Part shown: positions 1 through 5,113 of the stretch, in pieces | Numbering within the stretch: the stretch's first letter is position 1 | Layout: each line of letters opens with the position of its first letter | From: JBBIKU01 sp037445245 | Lineage (GTDB): Bacteria > Chloroflexota > Anaerolineae > Anaerolineales > Anaerolineaceae | DNA length: 11,985 nt | Direction of reading: 5' to 3' | Assembly: GCA_037445245.1 (NCBI GenBank) | Contig: JBBIKU010000073.1 | Span: 1-11,985 of the forward strand | Translations under genes and position numbers: made by a program | The notes under the pieces: model-generated | Seen by the model: the letters and a program-made list of their open reading frames with translations, nothing else | Databases searched by the model: none | Told to the model about the DNA's origin: nothing

Positions 1-55
1 TGGCGGAAATGTACGTGCAAGGGGTATCCACCCGCAAGGTGAAAGCCATCACCGA
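1..55 (+). mobile_element. IS256/Mutator-family transposase fragment fused to PHP gene
   Basis: The first codons in the frame of position 9 read A-E-M-Y-V-Q-G-V-S-T-R-K-V-K-A-I-T. This is the wording I recall from IS256 (Mutator, Transposase_mut) transposases, where the same string normally continues as E-E-L-C-G. Here it continues instead as D-H-N-V-I-D, the second metal-binding motif of a PHP domain. The switch falls within codons shared by both families (Ala-Ile-Thr, 45-53, plus GA of the next codon). The fragment starts upstream of the window, so how much transposase exists is unknown. No terminal inverted repeat or target duplication is visible. It could be a real recombination junction or an assembly chimera; the family match rests on memory of the family, not a search. 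Confidence 0.6.
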
Positions 56-69
56 TCACAATGTGATCG
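53..69. repeat. Perfect 8-bp inverted repeat at the transposase/PHP junction
   Basis: CGATCACA (53-60) and TGTGATCG (62-69) are perfect reverse complements around one A. The palindrome falls inside codons for Asp-His-Asn-Val-Ile-Asp, so it may be incidental to coding. It begins within the microhomology where transposase sequence turns into PHP sequence. Confidence 0.5.
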
Positions 70-232
70 ATGGCGCACTGGAAGCGTTTAAGCTGGCGCC
101 GAAATACGGCGTTCAGGTCATCCCCGGTATTGAGGTATCCACGGCTGAGGGACATCTTCTGGCACTGTTCGTTTACGAACCGGTTCCGATCGGTTTGCCC
201 CTGATCGATACACTGTTATACGTTGGTGAGAT

Positions 233-239
233 GGGGGGA
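233..239 (+). other. Frameshift site in a G run (GGGGGGA)
   Basis: Six consecutive G residues (233-238) lie exactly where the PHP protein changes frame. Adding one G gives Met-Gly-Gly-Ile-Cys-Val-Ala-Ala-His, an uninterrupted PHP sequence, so a one-base deletion in a homopolymer explains the break. In the upstream frame the run is also phased as G_GGG_GGA, the X_XXY_YYZ pattern of a -1 slippery site, and slippage there would yield the same joined protein. Mutation or sequencing error is more likely than programmed frameshifting, since the gene also lacks its normal 5' end. Confidence 0.6.
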
Positions 240-682
240 TCTGCGTGGCGGCGCACCCGATGGCACGCGGCGTTAACAGCTTGAGCGCTGCCGCAATTTC
301 GAACGCCTTGCAGCACCCGCAGGAGCGCCAGGCGCTGGTGGTCATCGAAGCTTTCAACGCCGGGCTTCTGTTCAGAAAGAGCAATCAGGCTGCACAGACA
401 CCGGCTTCGAGTCTCCGCCTGGCGTCGACCGGTTCCAGCGACTCGCACGTCATGTGGACGATCGGGCACGCCATAACCGAGTTCGCCGGGCGCACGCCGC
501 TGGATCTGCGCCGCGCTCTGATCGAAGGTAAAACGCAAGTCGTATGCCTGGCTGACCGGCATATCTTTAACTTTATGGCAAGCAACATCAGCCGGCGCCT
601 GATGCGCAAATTCGGATGGGTTATCTGGAATCAGGAACCCTGTTCGGCGTTTGTCACCCGCCGGTTGGCGGATGTGCGATAG
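239..682 (+). pseudogene. PHP-domain hydrolase, C-terminal part (in -1 frame)
   Basis: This is the continuation of the upstream PHP reading frame after a one-base shift. It opens with I-C-V-A-A-H-P-M-A-R-G-V-N (239-277), where A-A-H-P is the conserved His motif of PHP domains. The last ligand motif is G-S-S-D-S-H near 433-450, followed by a T-E-F-A-G-R type segment and an R-R-A-L helix, then a basic C-terminus ending at TAG 680-682. The segment is complete at its 3' end. An annotation pipeline might call it from GTG 245, but no convincing ribosome binding site precedes that codon and the domain clearly extends upstream in the other frame. I therefore read both pieces as one broken gene. A hairpin terminator follows about 60 bases downstream. 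Confidence 0.72.
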
Positions 683-741
683 GGTCGATAAAGTCCCTGG
701 CTGGGTGGGGTAATTAATTGACTCGTCCTGCCAGATAAATT

Positions 742-784
742 CAGCCCCACCGGTTTCCCAAAGGGCCGACGGGGCTGTTCATTC
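742..784 (+). terminator. Hairpin terminator downstream of the PHP gene
   Basis: CAGCCCC (742-748) pairs perfectly with GGGGCTG (771-777). Inside it a second stem can form from CGG/CCG and CCC/GGG around AAA (751-768, with a TTT bulge). A moderately T-rich tail (TTCATTCTC) follows. It lies about 60 bases after the PHP stop codon and ahead of the next promoter, where a factor-independent terminator would be expected. The U tract is weak, so efficiency is uncertain. Confidence 0.5.
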
Positions 785-808
785 TCAGCCGCTCGATACT
801 TGAGAACC

Positions 809-817
809 TGCTATAAT
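809..817 (+). promoter_or_regulatory. Extended -10 promoter for the phosphoribosyltransferase gene
   Basis: TGC-TATAAT (809-817) is a consensus -10 hexamer preceded by the TGn extension. No good -35 box lies 16-18 bases upstream (around 789-794), as is common for extended -10 promoters. The start site would be near 824, giving a leader of about 33 bases with the AGGAAG ribosome binding site (844-849) before ATG 857. Confidence 0.6.
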
Positions 818-856
818 AAGATAAAAGAACCCACACAAGCTCAAGGAAGAAAGCCG

Positions 857-1366
857 ATGCGGCACGAAGTGCTGACCTGGGAAGACGTCGACAGGTTGAT
901 CGATCACCTTATCCCCCAATTCACAACCGAGTTCGAAGCCATGATCATGATCACCCGCGGCGGGATCGTGCCCGGCGGCATGCTGGCGGAAGCTCTCAAT
1001 CTGACCACGTTGTTGACTGCGGCGGTCGACTTTCCTGCTGAAATGGAAGGGGAGAAACAACAAGACAAGCTGCGAGCCTGGCCTAAATTCATTCAATTCC
1101 CCGACAATGAATTGCTACGCAACCAGCGGGTGATCGTCATCGATGATGTATGGGGATCCGGCAGAACGATCACAGCCGTAAAGAACCGGGTGTCTGGCGC
1201 CGGCGGGATGCCGTATACCTGCGTGTTGCACTTCAACCCCTATCGCAACCTGTTCGGAACTGTGCGTCCAGACTACTTTGCTGCCACCACCGACGCTCAC
1301 ATCGTCTACCCGTGGGAGATCAATCGCGGCATAGACCGCGCCTGGTTGCGGGGCTTTTCGATCTGA
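857..1366 (+). CDS. Type I phosphoribosyltransferase (purine/xanthine PRTase-like)
   Basis: This 169-residue protein carries the phosphoribosyl pyrophosphate (PRPP) signature of type I phosphoribosyltransferases: hydrophobic strand V-I-V-I-D-D, then V-W-G-S-G-R-T (residues about 93-105). An earlier loop, M-I-T-R-G-G-I-V-P-G-G (about 32-42), fits the PPi-binding loop, and a late Y-P-W-E motif (about 152-155) is typical of small hypoxanthine/xanthine PRTases (COG2236-like). It would transfer phosphoribose from PRPP to a purine base in the cytosol (salvage), but the base cannot be read from sequence. I chose ATG 857 over an in-frame TTG at 800 because AGGAAG (844-849) sits 7 bases before it and the longer version would run through the promoter -10. 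A tiny membrane protein gene follows 16 bases downstream, probably co-transcribed. Confidence 0.85.
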   Translation: MRHEVLTWEDVDRLIDHLIPQFTTEFEAMIMITRGGIVPGGMLAEALNLTTLLTAAVDFPAEMEGEKQQDKLRAWPKFIQFPDNELLRNQRVIVIDDVWGSGRTITAVKNRVSGAGGMPYTCVLHFNPYRNLFGTVRPDYFAATTDAHIVYPWEINRGIDRAWLRGFSI

Positions 1367-1368
1367 CC

Positions 1369-1377
1369 GGAGGTGAT
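1369..1377 (+). promoter_or_regulatory. Near-perfect Shine-Dalgarno for the 35-residue ORF
   Basis: GGAGGTGAT is an essentially full anti-Shine-Dalgarno complement, starting two bases after the phosphoribosyltransferase stop codon and ending 5 bases before GTG 1383. It is the strongest ribosome binding site I see in the window, and it supports a short gene that would otherwise be missed. Confidence 0.75.
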
Positions 1378-1382
1378 TTACC

Positions 1383-1490
1383 GTGAATGAAGAAGAACTG
1401 CAGAAAAAGAAAATCACCATTATCGTGGGACTGATCGTCGCCAGCATCCTTATCGGCATCATCTGGCGGGTGGTGATGCACTATATATAA
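1383..1490 (+). CDS. Small single-pass membrane protein, 35 residues
   Basis: This short frame starts at GTG 1383 and stops at TAA 1488-1490. A charged N-terminus (N-E-E-E-L-Q-K-K-K, residues 2-10) is followed by an uninterrupted hydrophobic stretch from Ile11 to about Ile27 and a short tail (W-R-V-V-M-H-Y-I). That is the pattern of a single transmembrane helix of minimal length. Known family: none that I recognise. The near-consensus ribosome binding site just upstream, the 16-base gap to the phosphoribosyltransferase gene and the clean amphipathic-to-hydrophobic design all argue that it is translated. It ends 13 bases from the convergent glycosyltransferase stop codon. Function unknown; a membrane-associated small protein of the salvage operon is only a guess. 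Confidence 0.65.
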   Translation: MNEEELQKKKITIIVGLIVASILIGIIWRVVMHYI

Positions 1491-1503
1491 AAGCGGGCCG
1501 GCG

Positions 1504-2547
1504 TCACAGCGTTTGCAGCAGTACTTCCAGATACCGCTCCACCATCTGATTGACATCAAACAGCATTTCAGCGCGTTGCCGGGCGGCTAGCCGGTAACGA
1601 TCCTGCTGCTGTAAAACCAGACGGGCAGCAGCAGCAAGCGCGGCGATGTCCGGCGTTTCCAGCTTCCAGTAATTGCTGCCGTAGGGCACTACCCTGCCGG
1701 CGTCGCCCTCGATCAATTCCGGCAGCGACCCGGTGGCAAATGCGATCACGGGCAGCCCGCACGCCAGCGCCTCGATCACCGAATTGGGGCAGGCGGCATT
1801 CAGATCTGAAGAGAACAAAAGGTGCGCCGATCGGTTGATGATCGGGATTTGATCGCTGTCAACCGTGCCGCCCCACACCAGGCGCGTCCCCGTCTGTTGC
1901 TGCCAGTGTGTCTTGACCGCTGGCGGCACATCTCCCACCACCATCAATTCGACCAACTGATCCAGCTCCTGGCTGAGCAGGCGGGTCAGGGCAATACCGT
2001 TCGCCAGTCCGGTCTCGTTGCCGCCACCCAGATGTCCTTCGACTAGTTGGATGCGAAAGAAATCCGTAGGGCGCTGGTGCAGTCCGGCGGACGTGAAAAT
2101 ATTCAAATCGACGCCGTTGTAGATCACGCGGGAAGGCAGCCCGGATTTGCCGTACACCGTCCGCCACCAGGTGCGGGCAAAATTGCTCTGGTACACGATC
2201 TCATCCGCCAGGTGGCGGCGGATGAATGCCAGCAGGCGGTTGTTGATCTCGGCGCGCAAAAACTGGCGCAGGTGGGTGGGGCGGCGGCGATGAATCCAGT
2301 TCATGCCGTTCAAGCGTTGCACGATGCGTACACCGCGCCGGCGCGCCTTCCACAAAGCACTCAGGCGTTTGCTGCCGCCGTTGACCAGAATGACCGCCAC
2401 GTCTTCTGCCAGCGGGTCGTGGTGCACCGTCACCCCTCTGGCGCTCAAACCTGCCATCAGGCGGTTTTGAAAGGAGACCGGTCCGCCCAACCCCTGCAAG
2501 CGGGGGATGATGCATACACTGCTTGCTTTTCGCTGGATCGGATTCAT
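1504..2547 (-). CDS. GT4-like glycosyltransferase (GT-B fold)
   Basis: This 347-residue protein resembles retaining glycosyltransferases of family GT4. The N-terminal half has a glycine-rich acceptor-side loop (L-Q-G-L-G-G-P-V-S-F, about 18-27) and V-I-Y-N-G-V-D near the middle, a common GT4 linker motif. The C-terminal nucleotide-sugar domain has N-A-A-C-P-N-S-V-I-E-A-L-A-C-G-L-P-V (about 250-267) and G-S-L-P-E-L-I. Glu259 matches the second Glu of the family's E-x7-E motif; the first is an Ala here, as in other members with the C-P-N-S form. It probably adds a sugar to a surface polysaccharide at the cytoplasmic face of the membrane. Its ATG overlaps the TGA of the epimerase gene by four bases (ATGA) and has no clear ribosome binding site of its own, so translation is likely coupled. 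Donor and acceptor are unknown. Confidence 0.85.
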   Translation of the reverse strand: MNPIQRKASSVCIIPRLQGLGGPVSFQNRLMAGLSARGVTVHHDPLAEDVAVILVNGGSKRLSALWKARRRGVRIVQRLNGMNWIHRRRPTHLRQFLRAEINNRLLAFIRRHLADEIVYQSNFARTWWRTVYGKSGLPSRVIYNGVDLNIFTSAGLHQRPTDFFRIQLVEGHLGGGNETGLANGIALTRLLSQELDQLVELMVVGDVPPAVKTHWQQQTGTRLVWGGTVDSDQIPIINRSAHLLFSSDLNAACPNSVIEALACGLPVIAFATGSLPELIEGDAGRVVPYGSNYWKLETPDIAALAAAARLVLQQQDRYRLAARQRAEMLFDVNQMVERYLEVLLQTL

Positions 2548-3686
2548 GCCGGATAGGGATTCCCGCTTTTTGTATGATCTAGCAGTGCCTGCACGATGCG
2601 TTCGGCGGCGTGCCCATCGCCAAAGGGGTTGCGGGCGGTCGCCATCTTATGGTAAGCGCGGGAATTTTCCAGCAGGCGCCGGGTTTCGGCGAGGATGCGC
2701 TCAGGGTCGCTGCCGACCAGTTTGAGCACGCCGGCGGCGACCCCCTCGGGACGTTCGGTCACTTCACGTAAGACTAGCGTGGGCACGCCCAGCGCCGTTG
2801 CTTCCTCCTGAATGCCGCCCGAATCGGTCAACACCAGTTTCGCCCGCCGCATCAGGTGCACCAGCGGAAGATAAGGGAGCGGCGGTAGCAGGTGGATGTT
2901 GGGGACGCCCGCCAACGATGCTTGAACCGGTTGCTGGATGTTAGGATTACGGTGCACCGGATACACCAGTTGCAGCCGGTTGGGATAAGATTGCGCCAGC
3001 CGTTTCAGTGCCTGGCAGATGTTCTGAATCGGGTGTCCGAAGTTCTCGCGGCGGTGGGCGGTTACCAAGATCAGATCGCGCCCGCCTGGATGCACGTTCA
3101 ACTGCTCAAGCAGCGCTCGCGTCGGGGGGTGTGTGGGCAGGTTAAGGATGAATTGCATGGCATCGATGACCGGGTTGCCGGTCACCACGATACGTTCTGC
3201 CGCAACGCCTTCCCGGAGCAGGTTCTTTCGACTGGCTTGGGTGGGCGCAAAATGCAGGTCAGCCACCACGCCTGCCATACGGCGGTTGATCTCCTCGGGG
3301 AAGGGCTGCCACTTGTCACCGGTGCGCAGCCCGGCTTCGACGTGCCCCACCCGAATACGGTGGTAATATGCCAGCAACGCCGCCGCCATCACCGTGGTGG
3401 TGTCACCCTGTACCAGCACCCAGTCTGGCTGCAAGTCTCGCAGCACCGGATCGAGGTGGGTAAACACGGACGCGGTCAGCGCCGCCAGGCTCTGATCGGG
3501 GCGCATCAGGTCGAGATCGATGTCCGGTTTCAATTCAAATACATTCAGCACCTGGTCGAGCATCTCGCGATGCTGGGCTGTGGTACACACCCGCGATTCA
3601 ATCCCGGCAGTAGCGGAAAGGCGTCGGATCACCGGCGCCATCTTGACGGCTTCGGGTCGGGTGCCGATAATTGACAGAACGCGCAC
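2544..3686 (-). CDS. wecB: UDP-N-acetylglucosamine 2-epimerase (non-hydrolysing)
   Basis: This cytosolic enzyme interconverts UDP-GlcNAc and UDP-ManNAc. The 380-residue product has the usual length and motifs: G-T-R-P-E-A-V-K-M-A-P (8-18), Q-G-D-T-T-T (93-98), H-V-E-A-G-L-R-T (115-122), P-F-P-E-E-I-N-R (128-135), T-A-H-R-R-E-N (209-215) and D-S-G-G-I-Q-E-E near the UDP site. Counting from GTG 3686, Asp95, Glu117 and Glu131 fall on the numbers given for catalytic residues of E. coli WecB, and His211 lies close to its His213. This fixes the start. A GAGGG ribosome binding site lies about 10 bases upstream. The frame stays open to 3869, but that extension lies inside the dehydrogenase gene and is not homologous. 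It starts 13 bases after the dehydrogenase stop and overlaps the glycosyltransferase start. Confidence 0.93.
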   Translation of the reverse strand: MRVLSIIGTRPEAVKMAPVIRRLSATAGIESRVCTTAQHREMLDQVLNVFELKPDIDLDLMRPDQSLAALTASVFTHLDPVLRDLQPDWVLVQGDTTTVMAAALLAYYHRIRVGHVEAGLRTGDKWQPFPEEINRRMAGVVADLHFAPTQASRKNLLREGVAAERIVVTGNPVIDAMQFILNLPTHPPTRALLEQLNVHPGGRDLILVTAHRRENFGHPIQNICQALKRLAQSYPNRLQLVYPVHRNPNIQQPVQASLAGVPNIHLLPPLPYLPLVHLMRRAKLVLTDSGGIQEEATALGVPTLVLREVTERPEGVAAGVLKLVGSDPERILAETRRLLENSRAYHKMATARNPFGDGHAAERIVQALLDHTKSGNPYPA

Positions 3687-3699
3687 CGCAATCAAACCC

Positions 3700-4974
3700 T
3701 CATCCCACCCCGATCTGAGAAAAACGGAAGCCAGCCGCTTGCCAATCGGCGGCTTTCCAACCGCCGACGGCGTCCACGGCCGTGCGGGCGGGTGTCTCTT
3801 GTGCCACCTTTTTCGGGTCCAGGCTGCGCAGGCTACTGTGACCGACCAGCAGCAACAGCGCTTCGGCATCTTTGCAAACTGCTTTCAAGGTAGGGCGTGT
3901 TTCCACATTCGCCAGTGCCGGGTTGGTTTTGAAAGGTTCATACGCCAGCACCACCGCGCCGGCATCTTTGAGCAGGCACACAACCTCGATCGCCGGACTC
4001 TCGCGCAGGTCATCCACGTCAGGTTTGTACGCCAGCCCCAAAGCGGCGATGCGCTTGCCGCGCACATTACCGTTCAGGGCACGCCGCACCATCTCGACCA
4101 CCTGAGCCGGCTGCTCATCGTTGACTTGACGGGCGGTGCGGATGAGAGGGGTAAGCTCTGGTGCCGCTTCCACCAGGAACCACGGATCGACGCTGATACA
4201 ATGCCCGCCTACACCCGTCCCGGGGTTGAGGATATTGACCCGTGGATGGCGGTTGGCGATCTGAATCGCCTCCCACACATTGACGCCGAAGCGGACGGCG
4301 AGCCGGGAAAACTCGTTGGCGATGGCAATGTTGACATCGCGATAGGTGTTTTCCATCAGCTTGACCATCTCGGCAGTGGTGGTATCGGTGAGGATGATCT
4401 CGCCCCGCACGAAGATGCGGTAAAGATCACGCCCGGCTTCAGCCGAGGCGTGATTGACCCCGCCGATGACGCGCGCATTTTCGATTAATTCCCGCAAGAT
4501 CTGCCCCGGTAAAACCCGTTCCGGTGAGTATGCCAGGTAAAAGTCTGCGGCGCATTTCAGCCCTGACCGCTCCAGGATCGGTGCTACCACATCCAGTGAG
4601 GTGCGCGGCGGTGAGGTCGACTCCAGCACCACCAGATTACCGCTTTGTAAATGGGGCGTGATGGCTTCGGCGGCTTGGGTGACATAACGCAAATCCGCCT
4701 TTTTTCCTTCGCTGAATGGGGTCGGGACGGCGATGATGAAAGCGTCTGCCGCCTCGGGCTGTTCTCTCACGGTCAGATTGCCCGAACGGAGCGCAGCTTG
4801 CACCAGCGTTCGCAATCCCGGCTCGTGAATGTGTAATTCGCCGTTTTGCAGCCCGTTGACGACGCGATTGTTGACATCCACCCCCACCACCTGCAAACCG
4901 TGGGTAGCGAAGGTGCTGGCAGTCGGCAAACCGATATAACCCAAACCCAGGACACAAATTTTATTAAAATTCAA
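3700..4974 (-). CDS. wecC: UDP-N-acetyl-D-mannosamine dehydrogenase
   Basis: This NAD-dependent enzyme oxidises UDP-ManNAc in two steps to UDP-ManNAc uronic acid. The 424-residue protein shows the three domains of the UDP-glucose/GDP-mannose dehydrogenase family. The N-terminal Rossmann fold has V-L-G-L-G-Y-I-G-L-P (8-17). The central domain has E-M-V-K-L-M-E-N and catalytic Cys259 in G-V-G-G-H-C-I-S-V-D-P-W-F. The C-terminal UDP-binding domain has G-L-A-Y-K-P-D-V-D-D-L-R-E-S-P. H-C-I-S-V-D-P-W-F is the form typical of ManNAc dehydrogenases rather than glucose dehydrogenases. The start is TTG 4974, supported by GAAGGAG (4980-4986) five bases upstream; no ATG lies nearby. It is the first gene of the minus-strand operon, and its product would be made from the neighbouring epimerase's product. 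Confidence 0.92.
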   Translation of the reverse strand: MNFNKICVLGLGYIGLPTASTFATHGLQVVGVDVNNRVVNGLQNGELHIHEPGLRTLVQAALRSGNLTVREQPEAADAFIIAVPTPFSEGKKADLRYVTQAAEAITPHLQSGNLVVLESTSPPRTSLDVVAPILERSGLKCAADFYLAYSPERVLPGQILRELIENARVIGGVNHASAEAGRDLYRIFVRGEIILTDTTTAEMVKLMENTYRDVNIAIANEFSRLAVRFGVNVWEAIQIANRHPRVNILNPGTGVGGHCISVDPWFLVEAAPELTPLIRTARQVNDEQPAQVVEMVRRALNGNVRGKRIAALGLAYKPDVDDLRESPAIEVVCLLKDAGAVVLAYEPFKTNPALANVETRPTLKAVCKDAEALLLLVGHSSLRSLDPKKVAQETPARTAVDAVGGWKAADWQAAGFRFSQIGVG

Positions 4975-4979
4975 TCCGG

Positions 4980-4986
4980 CTCCTTC
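4980..4986 (-). promoter_or_regulatory. Ribosome binding site deciding the TTG start of wecC
   Basis: On the minus strand GAAGGAG ends five bases before TTG 4974. This spacing and the lack of a nearby ATG or GTG select the TTG codon as the start of the dehydrogenase. Confidence 0.65.
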
Positions 4987-5006
4987 TAACCTTGCGGGGT
5001 GACCGT

Positions 5007-5015
5007 ATTATGCCA
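5007..5015 (-). promoter_or_regulatory. Extended -10 promoter of the wecC-wecB-glycosyltransferase operon
   Basis: Read on the minus strand, TGG-CATAAT (5015 to 5007) is a five-of-six -10 hexamer with a TGn extension. A start near 5000 would leave a short leader of about 26 bases containing the GAAGGAG site. I see no good -35 at 16-18 bases, so the assignment rests on the extended -10 and its position. Confidence 0.5.
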
Positions 5016-5044
5016 CAAGCGGAGCGCTTTGGGGAGACAGGCAA

Positions 5045-5065
5045 CAGCCGGCAATGCGCCGGCTG
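5045..5065. repeat. Perfect 8-bp inverted repeat in the divergent promoter region
   Basis: CAGCCGGC (5045-5052) and GCCGGCTG (5058-5065) are perfect reverse complements with a 5-base loop. The repeat sits between the two divergent promoters, about 30 bases upstream of the minus-strand -10 and just before a TTGACT (5074-5079) on the plus strand. There is no T tract, so a terminator is unlikely. An operator for a dimeric regulator of both directions is a reasonable guess. Confidence 0.45.
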
Positions 5066-5073
5066 AAGCGCCA

Positions 5074-5107
5074 TTGACTTGCCTGTGTGCCAGCAGCGTG
5101 ATAAACT
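5074..5107 (+). promoter_or_regulatory. Probable leaderless promoter of the receiver/Y1-like gene
   Basis: A TAnnnT-type -10 (TAAACT, 5102-5107) ends six bases before the GTG start at 5114, placing transcription start at or next to the start codon. No ribosome binding site is visible before this GTG. Both facts fit a leaderless mRNA, as described for TAnnnT promoters in Deinococcus and Actinobacteria. TTGACT at 5074-5079 resembles a -35 but sits 22 bases upstream of TAAACT, longer than the usual 16-18. Confidence 0.45.
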
Positions 5108-5113
5108 GATATC

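Larger units (their letters stand above)
1..284 (+). pseudogene. PHP-domain metal-dependent hydrolase, N-terminal part (5' replaced, frameshifted)
   Basis: From about position 48 the frame encodes the core of a PHP (polymerase and histidinol phosphatase) domain: I-T-D-H-N near 48-62, then V-I-P-G-I-E-V-S-T near 118-144 with the Glu typical of metal ligands, then G-H-L-L-A-L-F. PHP proteins are metal-dependent phosphoesterases; the substrate of this subgroup cannot be told from sequence. The usual N-terminal H-x-H motif, which should precede I-T-D-H-N by some tens of residues, is absent because the 5' end is transposase-like sequence. After Met-Gly-Gly (231-239) the frame leaves PHP sequence and ends at 284. 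Homologous sequence resumes in the -1 frame (from 239). Both defects suggest a non-functional copy or sequence errors. No ribosome binding site can be assigned. Confidence 0.7.

Noticed and set aside
718..741. TTGACT as a -35 box after the PHP gene
   Set aside because: No -10-like hexamer lies at 16-18 bases; the nearest TAAATT is only 12 bases away.
800..856. Upstream TTG start for the phosphoribosyltransferase
   Set aside because: It would place the TATAAT promoter element inside the coding region, and it lacks a ribosome binding site; ATG 857 has one.
1491..1503. Bidirectional terminator between the convergent stop codons
   Set aside because: The 13-base gap is too short and I see no convincing stem with a T tract spanning it.
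2892..3674. 260-residue plus-strand frame opposite wecB
   Set aside because: It is antisense to catalytic motifs of the epimerase and has no ribosome binding site or domain.
3687..3869. N-terminal extension of wecB to an upstream start
   Set aside because: The extra 61 codons overlap the dehydrogenase gene and are not epimerase-like, while GTG 3686 places Asp95, Glu117 and Glu131 at their E. coli numbers.
3520..4488. 322-residue plus-strand frame opposite wecB/wecC
   Set aside because: It runs across the junction of two clearly recognised minus-strand genes and resembles no family; it is a coding shadow.
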